A DNA stretch of 32,716 nt from Rhodospirillales bacterium (GTDB lineage: Bacteria > Pseudomonadota > Alphaproteobacteria > Rhodospirillales > Shumkoniaceae): the NCBI GenBank assembly GCA_028281785.1, contig JANQJG010000137.1, positions 1 through 32,716 on the forward strand, read 5' to 3'. Below, one piece after another: positions 15,020 to 23,215 of the stretch; positions within the stretch are counted from its first letter, which is position 1, and the number at the start of each line of letters is the position of its first letter. Made by a program: the position numbers and the translations under genes. Below the pieces are notes generated by a model. The model did not search any database. It had not been told where the DNA came from and saw nothing but the letters and a program-made list of their open reading frames with translations.

Positions 15020-16042
15020 CTACTTGATGTAGCCAAGCTCCTTGTAGACCTTCTCCGCCGCGGGATGGAGGGGAGCCGCCAGCCCCACATGCGCGGTCTT
15101 CGCCTCGAAGTCCTCTTTCAACCGCACGTGAACGGTCTTGAAGTACGCCTCGTTCGTGAGAAGGGTGCGGGTAATCGCATCAACCAAGGCAGGATCCGTG
15201 TCCACCCGGGCATACCATCCGTCGGTTGTGGCGCTGACCATCACAGGTTCGGTCTGACCCGGGTAGGTATTGGCCGGTAAGGCAGCAGAAATGTATCCCA
15301 ATTCCTCCATTGCCTTCAGGCTCTTATCGCTCATGCCTAGGAATTTCGTCGGGCGCGAGTTCGCGAGATCCAGAATCGCGCCATTCGGCGCCGCCGTGAG
15401 TGGCGTGAACAGTTGGGCCTGCCCATCGCGGATCATCGTCGCGGCATCGCCGAATTCGGCGTAGACGATCTTCGCACCCCATGCCTCCATGTCCTCAAAG
15501 GTGATACCGAACGCACTTTTGAGAAGATCCTGCATGGCGAGAACGCCGATATGCCCTCGCGGGCCGCCGGGAACGATCGTGATCTTCAGCTTTTTCTCGA
15601 TTACCTCGTCAATGGTGTTCGCCGGCAGGTCCGCCGGGGCCACGAACTGGAAATGCGAGTTGTAGATCCTCGCGATGCCCCGGATCTCGTCGTAGGGGCC
15701 CATCAACTTGCCCTTGACCTCCAGGGTGCCCTTGTAACCGCGCATCGACGGAATCAGGTTGATCATGGCAACCGGCAGTTCGCCCCGGCCCAGGCGGATG
15801 GTATTCGTGACCGAGCCGCCGGGAATCACGTCGACGTTCGTCCCGGGGTACGCGTTCTTCAGACGTTCGGCGATGGCGGTAACGATGATGTTGTAGGTTC
15901 CGCCAACCGAACCGCTGGCCCATACGAACTTGAACGGTTCGGCGGCCTGGGCGTACGATGACATGGCCGAAACCATCAGGCCGGCCGCAGCCCCGACAGC
16001 TGCAAGGCGAGACAAGCTCGCCACGGATTTCAAGATTTTCAT
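15020..16042 (-). CDS. TAXI-family TRAP transporter solute-binding protein
   Basis: Predicted 340-aa periplasmic binding protein. A signal peptide is clear: two Lys near the start, a hydrophobic core with AAVGAAAGLMVSAM, and a likely cut after AQA near residue 34. The mature part starts FKFVWASGSVGGTYN, the TAXI family hallmark region for carboxylate binding. PGGSVTNTIRLGRGEL follows near residue 75. A strong GGAGG lies six bases before the ATG. It supplies solute to the fused permease downstream. A terminator-like hairpin and a palindrome lie upstream (16082-16222), so it probably has its own promoter. Known TAXI proteins bind glutamate, 2-oxoglutarate, fumarate and related acids; the ligand here is unknown. 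Confidence 0.92.
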   Translation of the reverse strand: MKILKSVASLSRLAAVGAAAGLMVSAMSSYAQAAEPFKFVWASGSVGGTYNIIVTAIAERLKNAYPGTNVDVIPGGSVTNTIRLGRGELPVAMINLIPSMRGYKGTLEVKGKLMGPYDEIRGIARIYNSHFQFVAPADLPANTIDEVIEKKLKITIVPGGPRGHIGVLAMQDLLKSAFGITFEDMEAWGAKIVYAEFGDAATMIRDGQAQLFTPLTAAPNGAILDLANSRPTKFLGMSDKSLKAMEELGYISAALPANTYPGQTEPVMVSATTDGWYARVDTDPALVDAITRTLLTNEAYFKTVHVRLKEDFEAKTAHVGLAAPLHPAAEKVYKELGYIK

Positions 16043-16081
16043 AGTGAGCCTCCATCTTAGGATTGTGTCAGATCATTGGCG

Positions 16082-16123
16082 CTCAAAACACACCAGGATT
16101 TGTCATGATTGTTCTCCTGGTGT
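16082..16123 (-). terminator. Rho-independent terminator/attenuator candidate upstream of TAXI gene
   Basis: ACACCAGGA (16090-16098) and TCCTGGTGT (16115-16123) make a perfect 9-bp stem with a 16-base loop. Reading the minus strand, the stem is followed by GTTTTGAG, a short T-tract. It lies 167 bases after the CoA-transferase stop and 48 bases before the TAXI start. It could end the upstream transcript or attenuate the transporter. Confidence 0.5.
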
Positions 16124-16209
16124 TTGCTTTCGTCCCCGCCGACATGCGGACGCAAAGACGAATACCCTCTACATTTCACGGTCACCTAGTGTGATGGTTC
16201 CGAAGTTGG

Positions 16210-16222
16210 ACACATTATGTGT
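16210..16222. promoter_or_regulatory. Perfect 13-bp palindrome, possible operator
   Basis: ACACAT-T-ATGTGT is a perfect 6+1+6 palindrome in the gap between the CoA-transferase stop and the TAXI start. A second repeat, CACACGA/TCGTGTG, lies at 16243-16268 and partly shares the CACA/TGTG core. The pair suggests a dimeric regulator at a promoter for the transporter genes. The regulator is unknown. Confidence 0.4.
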
Positions 16223-16289
16223 GCCCACCTCGGAAGCTGAATCACACGAGAATCAACAAGTTCGTGTGCCGAATCTCGCGATCGGGACA

Positions 16290-17930
16290 CTAGTTCGACT
16301 CGCGCGAACGCGGTGCCGGCCGAAAGTTCATCGGTCCCTCCAAATAAACTCGGCGATCGATCTCTCGAAGCTGGGGATGAACTTTCAAATCCCAGTCCAC
16401 GCAGGGCTGGATATCGCGTTCGATATCAACACCTGGGGCGATCTCGACAAGCTCCAGCCCCCGTTCCGTCAACGCGAAGACACCACGTTCCGTTACAATC
16501 ACCACCCGCTGCCCCTTGCGGATTGCCGACGGCCCGTGAAGATTGATCTGCTCGACCCGCTTCAAAAACTTGCGATTGCGCCCCTCGGTGGCCACCCGAA
16601 TAGCAGGCGGTTGATGCTCGCCCGAGCCGGGCGCCACCTCCACATCCAGTCCTCCGGCCGTGAGGGTCCCACAAAAGACGAGCTTGCGTGTCCGGTGAGT
16701 GATATCCACGAATCCGCCCGGGGCGCGTACGTTTCCGCTGAAAGAACCAACGTTGACATTCCCTTCGGCGTCGACCTGCGCAAACCCCAGGAACGTGATG
16801 TCAAGTCCGCCGCCATGGTAGAAATCGAAGACGTCCAGCGAGTCGATGATTGCCCACGGATTGTAGTGGGCGCCAAAGGCGCCGGTGCTCTTTGGGGTTC
16901 CCACTGCGGGAATGCCCCCAACGCCACCGTGCTCGATGCTAAAGACGATATCGTTCTGGAACCCCTCTTCCAGGGCCAGCCCGGGCAGATGGGTGCCGAC
17001 GCCGACCCCAAGGTTGACGACGTCTCCGTGTTCGAGCTCCATGGCCGCGCGCCGGATGATGACTTTCTGCTGATTGAGAGGCAGCGCCGAAACGGGGATT
17101 TCGGTCGCCCACGTTTCACCGGTCCAGGCGGGCTCGTAATCGCCGACCTGCGTCTGGATGCTCCGCGGATCTACGACCACAACGTCGACCAGTACGCCGG
17201 GAACCTCAACCATACGCGGATGAATGGTTCCCCGTTCAGTCAGATACTTCACTTGTGCGATCACAATGCCGCCAGAGTTGTGCGCAGCCATTGCCATGTG
17301 CTTGACGCCGACACTGGCCGGCTCGCCCGACAAGCTGATGTTGCCGTCGGAATCCGCTACCGTACCCCGGATGATGGCCACGTCGATCGGCAGGGTGCGA
17401 TAGAACAGGTAGGTCTTGCCGTCGATGTCCATCCGGCGGACCAGATTATGGGGCGGCACCCCCGGTGAAACGCGGCTGTCGCCTGCCTCCAGCGATGCGC
17501 CGGGGTCGGCATAGGTGTTCAGGCCAACCTGAGTCAGAAAGCCCGGCGACCCGGCCGCCGCTTCACGCACCATGCGGAACAGCGCGCCCATCGGCATCGA
17601 ATACGCCTCGAAAGTGCCCTCGACGGCCATCCGCAGCCATTTCGGCGAGTCGCGGCCGCTAAAGGTCGAAGTATACACGCGCCGGACCAGCCCCGGCTGG
17701 GCGAGGTGCTCAAGACCGGTCGGCGGATCGGCCTTCCACCCGGACCGCGTTGGGCCGATCAGCGTAAGATCGCGAGGTGTCCCCGTTTCGCGATAGCGCT
17801 CGCCAAGCGCCTGAATCACCGATTCGGGAACGACCATTGAGACATTGCCGGATATAACGACGGTGGCGCCCGACGGGATGAGTGCTGCGGCCTCGTATGC
17901 CGTTTTACGCTTGCTGTGTCGCCCAGACAT
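16290..17930 (-). CDS. Acetate/propionate CoA-transferase (Pct/YdiF-like, fused alpha-beta)
   Basis: Predicted 546-aa family I CoA-transferase with both subunits in one chain, moving CoA from a donor such as acetyl-CoA to a carboxylate through a glutamyl-CoA intermediate. The alpha part has ALIPSGATVVISGN (residues 16-29). The beta part has VNLGVGVGTHLP (305-316), and Glu333 in SIEHGGVGG is the expected catalytic Glu. AYEAAALI at the N-terminus and DITFLGFAQVDAEGN are further family signs. Length matches propionate CoA-transferases (about 520-560 aa). GAGAGG lies just before the ATG. It is a likely activator of the imported acid in cluster A. It stands between the DeoR regulator and the TAXI gene, each separated by 250-370 bp. 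Confidence 0.9.
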   Translation of the reverse strand: MSGRHSKRKTAYEAAALIPSGATVVISGNVSMVVPESVIQALGERYRETGTPRDLTLIGPTRSGWKADPPTGLEHLAQPGLVRRVYTSTFSGRDSPKWLRMAVEGTFEAYSMPMGALFRMVREAAAGSPGFLTQVGLNTYADPGASLEAGDSRVSPGVPPHNLVRRMDIDGKTYLFYRTLPIDVAIIRGTVADSDGNISLSGEPASVGVKHMAMAAHNSGGIVIAQVKYLTERGTIHPRMVEVPGVLVDVVVVDPRSIQTQVGDYEPAWTGETWATEIPVSALPLNQQKVIIRRAAMELEHGDVVNLGVGVGTHLPGLALEEGFQNDIVFSIEHGGVGGIPAVGTPKSTGAFGAHYNPWAIIDSLDVFDFYHGGGLDITFLGFAQVDAEGNVNVGSFSGNVRAPGGFVDITHRTRKLVFCGTLTAGGLDVEVAPGSGEHQPPAIRVATEGRNRKFLKRVEQINLHGPSAIRKGQRVVIVTERGVFALTERGLELVEIAPGVDIERDIQPCVDWDLKVHPQLREIDRRVYLEGPMNFRPAPRSRESN

Positions 17931-18295
17931 CCTTCTGCCTCTCCCACCGACACGTCGCTCTTCTGAGGAAGCTATTTTCGTCTATTCTCCCGGCGAAAAG
18001 CGTCAGAGTCAACCAATATCTTCCATACTACGCCACGTTCGTGCAAATTCCATCATACGATATCCTCCGGACGGAAGAGGCCGCGCAAGTGGCTGTGTGC
18101 GTTGCAGGAGCATGGGTCGCGGAAGCCCTTACCGCCGGCACGTACACGGCGGTAATCCGGCATGATGAACAGAGGCAACCATTCGCCCGCCCCGTACTGG
18201 TCGGCACTGACGGCAGATTACTCGGTAGGGTAAAACGGAAGCAGCCGTTGAAGCTGTGCGTGGCCAGGCTGAATCATAAGGCGGACCACCGTCGC
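17931..18295. other. Intergenic region between DeoR regulator and CoA-transferase
   Basis: 365 bp with no gene I can support; the open frames are unlike any family I recognise. It holds a perfect 9-bp hairpin at 18129-18155, treated separately. The part near 17980-18065 is richer in A and T and may contain the CoA-transferase promoter, but no clear -35/-10 pair is seen. Confidence 0.4.
18129..18155. repeat. Perfect 9-9-9 inverted repeat
   Basis: TTACCGCCG (18129-18137), nine spacer bases, then CGGCGGTAA (18147-18155). The spacer centre CACGTAC is near-symmetric too. It lies 140 bases after the DeoR stop. It could be a terminator stem without T-tract or an operator for a dimeric protein. Confidence 0.45.
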
Positions 18296-19174
18296 CTAGG
18301 AATGAGAATTGTCTTCGCCTTTCTTGGCATCGGTCGTCACCCGCCACGCGTTGGACGGACTGGCGCCGGTGGTCACAATCTTCAGTTTGACGCCGGCCCG
18401 GAGCAATGCCTCGCTCTCTGAGTCCGGCAAGCCGTCGTCGGTGATGACCTGGTCAAACTCGCTCAACGGCGCCACTTCACAGAATCCTGGGCCACCGAAT
18501 TTCCACGAATCGATTAGCAGGATCTTGCTGCGCGCCGCTTGCATCATGGCCTTCTTCATGGCGGCCGTGTCCACGAGGCTGTCTGTCAGGACGCCGTCGG
18601 TCGCACTGTGGGCCCCCATAATGGCGAGATCGGCATGAAGTTGCCCGAGGAAGCTGTACCCGGGTTCGCCGGTAAGCGCAAAGCTTCCGGTTCGGACCGT
18701 CCCCCCGACGACCACCAAACGCACCGTCGAAGAGTGAGCGAGCACTGCGGCGACCTTGATGTTGTTGGTGACGGCGACCAGGCGCAGACGCTGTTCGACC
18801 AGTCGCCGCGCGGCCTCGACGACAGTCACGTTGGAATCGAATATGACGCTTTGCCCATCTTGAACCCTCTTCGCGCCCTCGATTCCGATGAGGCGCTTGA
18901 TCTCGTTCACTGTCTCGCTTCCATCGGAATGCGGCTCATCAAACAGCGGACGTTCCTGGGGAAGAAGGGTGGCGCCTCCGTGGTTGCGAATGATCAGGCC
19001 GCGCTTCGCCAGCTCGTCGAGGTCCCGCCGGACCGTCGAATAGGAGGCGCCGAGCCGATCAGAAAGAAGTTGGATCGAGACCGCTCCGCGCTCGTGCACG
19101 ACATCCAAAATGAACGCCTGGCGCTGTGCCGGAAGCATCTTTTCCGACAACGCGCCAGTTGAAGCAGCGTGCAA
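18296..19174 (-). CDS. DeoR/GlpR-family transcriptional regulator
   Basis: Predicted 292-aa repressor. The N-terminal winged HTH covers residues 15-70 (LPAQRQAFILDVVHERG, then STVRRDLDELAKRGLI), with the family signature RNHGGAT at 63-69. A C-terminal sugar-phosphate-type sensor domain follows from about residue 85 (SVIFDSNVTVVEAARRL, VVVGGTVRTGSFALTG). The start is a TTG at 19174 with AAGGAG eight bases upstream; an ATG at 19138 has a poorer site. It is read in the same direction as the CoA-transferase and cluster A and is their likely regulator. DeoR proteins usually sense phosphorylated sugars or CoA-linked metabolites. A 19-bp imperfect palindrome upstream could be its own operator. Confidence 0.9.
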   Translation of the reverse strand: MHAASTGALSEKMLPAQRQAFILDVVHERGAVSIQLLSDRLGASYSTVRRDLDELAKRGLIIRNHGGATLLPQERPLFDEPHSDGSETVNEIKRLIGIEGAKRVQDGQSVIFDSNVTVVEAARRLVEQRLRLVAVTNNIKVAAVLAHSSTVRLVVVGGTVRTGSFALTGEPGYSFLGQLHADLAIMGAHSATDGVLTDSLVDTAAMKKAMMQAARSKILLIDSWKFGGPGFCEVAPLSEFDQVITDDGLPDSESEALLRAGVKLKIVTTGASPSNAWRVTTDAKKGEDNSHS

Positions 19175-19745
19175 TGCATCATCTCCTTCTGTTGTTTCCG
19201 AATACGTGGCAGTACGATAGATAATGATACATTTTGAAACATTGATAAAGGAATGTGCACCGATCAGTCCCTACAGCAAATAGCAAATGTTCCCGGCCAA
19301 CTCCAGTAGCTTGGCAGGATTCCGCGGGCGGGCGCCCCAAAACCAGGCTCTCGCCCGGTTGCTGGCCAGGCGTGGAAACGATCTCGGCCACGTCTGGCTG
19401 CCGCTGTCGGGAGTTGGCTTGAAAAATTCCGTGAGATCCCGGGATCATCGCCACAACCGCACCAAACTCGGCCAAGGCAGATTTCGGCAACCATTCGATC
19501 GAAGCCGGCTCGCGCGAAGCCGCCGGCCGCCGAACGGACGAGGTCATCATCGACCGTGTCGGTGTGGGACCAGTCGAGCGCTGTCAGACGCTCGCGTATC
19601 GCACATTGTAGGGTGCCGCTCTCCCGATTGTGCAGAACCTGATAGACCAGGGAATGCCGAACTTACAGGATTGCCTTCCACTCCAGATGGTGTGGCCGGA
19701 CTTTCTCATGCATCATGATGCGTCTCCTCCTAGTGAACAGTTTCT
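19175..19745. other. Non-coding or decayed stretch upstream of the DeoR gene
   Basis: The first 80 bp hold the AT-rich DeoR leader and palindrome. The rest, to about 19740, has only short unlikely frames on both strands. A minus frame near 19380-19550 with SALAEFGAVVAMIPG looks faintly protein-like but has no family I know. It leads into the broken ATPase fragment, so I read it as decayed DNA. Confidence 0.4.
19224..19242. promoter_or_regulatory. Imperfect palindrome, candidate DeoR operator
   Basis: ATGATACATTTTGAAACAT reads as ATGnTnCA-nnn-TGnAnCAT, symmetric at 6 of 8 positions per arm. It lies about 50 bases upstream of the TTG start of the DeoR gene in its AT-rich leader. Its placement suits autorepression. 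This is inference from symmetry and position only. Confidence 0.4.
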
Positions 19746-20108
19746 GTGGGCTATGCATTCCTGTCGACTCTGTTCAACCGGGCCAATCATCATGAGCTGC
19801 CTTTCGTCGTGGATAGCCCGGCCAACCTGATCGATTTCGATATCCGGGCGAATGTCGGTGAGCTGGTCCCGCGTCTGACGGGTCAGTTCATCGCCTTCAC
19901 GATCTCCTCGGAACGCGAGCGGTTTCTGGATAGCCTGAGAGAAGCCAGCAACGCGGATATCCAGTATCTGACGCTGTTCCGGCAAGGCGTGAACCATCTT
20001 GCCGAAAAAGCCAAGGCAAGCCCCGCCACCATCTCAACGTTGGATGGATTTATGGTGAGCGGTGCGCAGTTCTTCGACGAGTTTCAGCAGGACACCGAGG
20101 AGGCCTGA
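19746..20108 (+). pseudogene. SMC-like/AAA ATPase, C-terminal remnant
   Basis: The 120-residue frame carries YAFLSTLFNRANHH, then LPFVVDSPAN, then LVPRLTGQFIAFTISSER. This is the end of an SMC/Rad50-like ATPase: hydrophobic strand plus Asp-Ser-Pro is the Walker B region and D-loop, followed by the last beta-strand. Such ATPases are common in DNA repair and in phage-defence operons. No upstream part is present, and an in-frame stop lies at 19734, just before the first readable codons, so the nucleotide-binding half is gone. The apparent GTG start is fortuitous. Its TGA overlaps the ATG of the next fragment (TGATG), showing that the two once formed an operon. Exact family is uncertain. Confidence 0.6.
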
Positions 20109-20227
20109 TGGACTTCGCGATCAGAAAGGAGGCGCGAGACAGGTTTAGAGACATTAAGGGTGACCTGGCCGCTCTGCCGGGTACGGCGTCCGCGCCCGCG
20201 GACGTCCAGTTGAGAATTTATGGATAA
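20108..20227 (+). pseudogene. Truncated first 39 codons of an unknown gene
   Basis: An ATG overlapping the stop of the ATPase remnant opens a 39-codon frame that begins MDFAIRKEARDRF and ends in TAA at 20225-20227. The last codons read into what looks like the end of an IS element, so the gene appears cut by an insertion at about 20215-20222. It would have been the partner of the SMC-like ATPase. The short remaining part is a charged helix and gives no function. Confidence 0.45.
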
Positions 20228-20640
20228 GTTGCACGGTGTTGATTCGACTTGTGTTCGAGCGTTTGGCGACGTTCCCGGACACGAGATTGGAGCGACACCG
20301 TGCGGCATCAGAATAGCGTTTTCCACGACCTGTTGAAGCAAGTTCCTTGGGCTGAGTTCGAACGGTTGGTGAAGGAGTACCGTGCCGACCGCCGGGTGCG
20401 TCGTCTTCCGACGAAGAGCCAGTTTCTAGCGCTGTTGTACGGGCAGTTGTCGGGGGCGGCGAGCCTGCGCGAGATCGTCGGCGGTTTGGAGAGCCATGGG
20501 GCGCGGCTGTACCATGTTGGCGGGCGAAAGGTGTCGCGCTCGACCCTGTCGGATGCCAACGCCCGGCGTCCGAGCGCGGTGTTCGGGGGGCTGTTCGCGG
20601 CGATGGTCGCTGGCCCCAATGGCGTTGGCGAGGGTCGTCC
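20221..20640 (+). mobile_element. IS4-type insertion sequence, 5' remnant
   Basis: The left boundary is placed where the truncated gene stops resembling coding sequence and the non-coding leader of the transposase starts. The right boundary is placed where transposase similarity ends. About 420 bp remain of an element normally over 1.2 kb. No right end or target duplication is seen. Boundaries are approximate. Confidence 0.5.
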
Positions 20641-20683
20641 TTTATGGAGTCATTTCCGTCCTATTCGGGGAGCGCGTTGTTGA
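20300..20683 (+). pseudogene. IS4-family transposase (DUF4372-type), N-terminal remnant
   Basis: From a GTG at 20300 the frame reads VRHQNSVFHDLLKQVPW, then KSQFLALLYGQLSGAASLRE, then GLESHGARLYHVGG and SRSTLSDANARRP. This is the conserved N-terminal domain of a group of IS4 transposases. Similarity stops near residue 105 (FAAMV), and the DDE catalytic core is missing. The remaining codons to 20683 are out-of-family. The gene is therefore dead and its DNA flows straight into the RTX-like fragment on the opposite strand, marking a deletion junction near 20610-20645. Confidence 0.75.
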
Positions 20684-21008
20684 GGTCCTGCAGCCAGCTT
20701 CCTGGCGCGCTTTCGTCGTGGGTGAAGCTGAAGTCGTCGCCAACGAGGTGGTTCTCGTTGACCATGTTCAAGTGGGCATCTCCAACAATGGTGCCGCCGC
20801 CTTCAACTGCAAAGCCGTCGAGATCGATGTTGGTTCCCGCGCGCGCGTCGTCGCCGAAAGCGGCCTGGATGTCCTCGAGCGTCAAGGCGCCGCCGCTCTT
20901 TGCCAGGTTGCCGAGATTGAGGACATCGGCGCCCCGCCGGAAATCGGTCACCACGGAGCGGACAACCGAACCGGTCCAAAACGCGATCGAACAGGTTGAA
21001 ACCGACAC
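20661..21008 (-). pseudogene. RTX/hemolysin-type calcium-binding protein, C-terminal remnant
   Basis: The minus-strand frame contains VVTDFRRGADVLNLGNL, then LTLEDIQAAFGDD, and ends HLVGDDFSFTHDE and LQDLNNALPE. VxDFxxGxDVLxL is the domain that closes RTX-repeat proteins secreted by type I systems. No glycine-rich nonapeptide repeats remain upstream; the first 20 residues are unrelated. The fragment ends 15 bp before the DctM stop region at 21023. It looks like the surviving tail of a large secreted protein. Type I transporter genes are not in the window. Confidence 0.55.
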
Positions 21009-21022
21009 TCATCGGCAATCAT

Positions 21023-22312
21023 TCAGGGAATGAACTGCAAGAGTTGCTCTGGCAGCCACAGCGTCAGCTGCGGAAAAACGATGCACAAAAGGATGACGGC
21101 CAGAATACCGAAGAAGAAAGGCATCAAGGCTCTAATTCCCGCGAGGACGGGAATTTTGGCAATCATGGACGCAAGAAGCAGACACAAACCATAGGGCGGC
21201 GTGACCAACCCCAAAGCGAGTGCCATCACCGAAACCACCCCGTAGTGGACTGGGTCGATCCCAACGCTTTCAACGAGTGGGGCAAAAAACGGAATCATCA
21301 ACACCATTGCGGGCAGGGCATCGAGGAAGGTTCCTATGATGAGCCAGCAAAGGGTAATGAACGGCAAAACGAGGATCGGGGGGAGGTCCCCCATGATGCC
21401 TACAAGCATCATGGGCAGGCGGAAATATGACAGCAAATAGCCAAATACGGACGCCGCGGCCAAAGCAAAGAGTGGAAGACAGGCAAGCTCGGCCGTGTTG
21501 CGAAAGATCCGTGGAAGGTCACGGATGCGGATCGTGCGATACACGAACAGCCCAAGGATTAGCGAGTAAAGAACGGAAAGGACTGCGGCCTCGGTTGCCG
21601 TCACGATACCGAGGACGATACCGCCGATGACGACAACGGGAACGCCGAGCGCGGGAAGCGAGCCGACCGTGGCACGGGCAGCTTGCATTGGCGAAATCAT
21701 TTCCTCTTTCGGATAGTTTTCCCGACGAGCGACCGTGTAGACGATTCCCAATTGACCGAAGCCAATGATTATCCCGGGGATGATCCCACCGAGGAACATC
21801 GCGGCGATCGAGGTATTGGTCAGTGACCCCCAAATGATCATCTGAATGCTCGGCGGAATGATTGTTCCGATGACAGAACTGGCCGCCGTTACGGCAGTCG
21901 TGAATCCCCGATCGTAGCCGCGTTGAACCATCTGAGGAATGAGGACCCCCCCGACGGCGGCCGTGTCGGCGGTGGATGAGCCGGAAACGCCTGCGAAAAT
22001 CATGCTCACGCCAACGTTTATCATCCCGAGCCCGCCGCGTACCCAACCGATGATCGCGTGCGTGAAGTCGATGAGCCGGGCCGTGACCCCGGCTTCGTTC
22101 ATGATATTCGCAGTCAAGATAAAAAGCGGCACGGCCAGAAGAACGAAGGAATCGACACCGAAAAACAGCCTTTGGTTAATCGTCCATGCGACCAGGCGCT
22201 CGTCGGTGAAGAAGAGCACAATGCTGGCAAACAGAAGAGCAAAAGCTACCGGTACTCTCAGGATCAAGAGAACCGCGAAAACCCCTAAAAGGAGGATGCC
22301 TTCAAATACCAC
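21023..22312 (-). CDS. TRAP transporter large permease (DctM-like)
   Basis: Predicted 429-aa membrane protein with about 12 hydrophobic segments; the large TRAP subunit that carries the transport path. FVLLAVPLFILTANIMNEAG, GVSGSSTADTAAVG and the SVIGTIIPPSIQMIIWG loop are hallmark regions of the family. The C-terminal PPYGLCLLLASMIAKI is also typical. Length fits DctM proteins. The start is GTG at 22312 with AAGGA nine bases upstream; no nearby in-frame ATG is better. It is the last gene of cluster B and is separated from its small subunit DctQ by an SDR gene, an unusual arrangement. It works with DctP at 23740-24759. Confidence 0.93.
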   Translation of the reverse strand: MVFEGILLLGVFAVLLILRVPVAFALLFASIVLFFTDERLVAWTINQRLFFGVDSFVLLAVPLFILTANIMNEAGVTARLIDFTHAIIGWVRGGLGMINVGVSMIFAGVSGSSTADTAAVGGVLIPQMVQRGYDRGFTTAVTAASSVIGTIIPPSIQMIIWGSLTNTSIAAMFLGGIIPGIIIGFGQLGIVYTVARRENYPKEEMISPMQAARATVGSLPALGVPVVVIGGIVLGIVTATEAAVLSVLYSLILGLFVYRTIRIRDLPRIFRNTAELACLPLFALAAASVFGYLLSYFRLPMMLVGIMGDLPPILVLPFITLCWLIIGTFLDALPAMVLMIPFFAPLVESVGIDPVHYGVVSVMALALGLVTPPYGLCLLLASMIAKIPVLAGIRALMPFFFGILAVILLCIVFPQLTLWLPEQLLQFIP

Positions 22313-22350
22313 TGCGCAACATCCTTGACCGAGCGAACTTCATGCAAGAC

Positions 22351-23154
22351 TCAGAAGAAGGTTTGTCCACCGTCTACACAAAGGGTTTGTCCCGTGATGT
22401 GACGAGCCCCCTCGCTCACAAGGAAGGCCGCCACGGCGGCTTGGTCGGCCGGCTCGGCCAGATGCCCCAGGGGAATGCCCGTCCTCCATTGCTCAAGGCT
22501 TCCACGGATAACACCTTCCAAGCGCTCGGGATCGCCACGCGCCTGCACGTCGACCATCATGGAAGTCGCTGTTGATCCCGGACACAGCGCGTTCGCGGTG
22601 ATCCCATACGGGGCCAGCTCCAGGGCCATGCAATGAACGAGCTGAATGACCGCGGCTTTCGAAGCGCCGTAGGAAACGGTTGCAAGTCGGGGAACGCGAC
22701 CCGCATTGGAAGATATAGCGACGATCCGACCGCCTGCGCCTTGACGGATCATCTGCCGGGCCGCGGCCTGGCAGACAAGAAGTGTGCCACGCGCGTTCAC
22801 GGCAAAACTGCTTTCCCATCCGTCAAGGGTCACGTCCAGGAAGTTCTCCATGACGAGGATGCCGGCCGCAGTGACAAGCGAGTCGATACGTTGATGTTGC
22901 TCGATCACCTGTTCGATGAGATGGATGACCGATTCTGCGTCTGTGACATCGACATGATGGCCCGAATGGCGACCATTGTTGGGAAGTTTTTCGACAAGGT
23001 TGCGAACAGGGGTGTTCGGAAGGTCTGCGATCGCGACCCTCGCCCCGAGCATTGCCAGGGTGTCGGCGCAAGCGAGACCGATACCCCCTTGGGAACCTGC
23101 CCCGACGACGAGGGCGACGCGTCCCTCATGGCTTCCAACATTTAGTGCACTCAT
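22351..23154 (-). CDS. Short-chain dehydrogenase/reductase (SDR)
   Basis: Predicted 267-aa NAD(P)-dependent oxidoreductase of the classical SDR type. The cofactor motif is GAGSQGGIG (residues 18-26), the NAG-like strand reads TAAGIL (95-100), and Asn120, Ser149, Tyr162 and Lys166 form the catalytic tetrad. Asp44 after the second strand suggests NAD preference. The C-terminal TGQTLCVDGG is standard. It lies between the DctQ and DctM genes with gaps of 61 and 38 bp, so it is part of the same transcript. It probably oxidises the imported hydroxy compound, sugar or polyol. The exact substrate is unknown. Confidence 0.9.
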   Translation of the reverse strand: MSALNVGSHEGRVALVVGAGSQGGIGLACADTLAMLGARVAIADLPNTPVRNLVEKLPNNGRHSGHHVDVTDAESVIHLIEQVIEQHQRIDSLVTAAGILVMENFLDVTLDGWESSFAVNARGTLLVCQAAARQMIRQGAGGRIVAISSNAGRVPRLATVSYGASKAAVIQLVHCMALELAPYGITANALCPGSTATSMMVDVQARGDPERLEGVIRGSLEQWRTGIPLGHLAEPADQAAVAAFLVSEGARHITGQTLCVDGGQTFF

Positions 23155-23215
23155 GTCTATGTTTCTCCACAGGAGATATGCCGCTGCAGAAGCGACGTCG
23201 GCCCGAGGAATAAGA

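Noticed and set aside
17882..18421. Plus-strand frame of 179 codons across the DeoR/CoA-transferase gap
   Set aside because: It overlaps the coding ends of both neighbours on the other strand, and its residues match no family I recognise.
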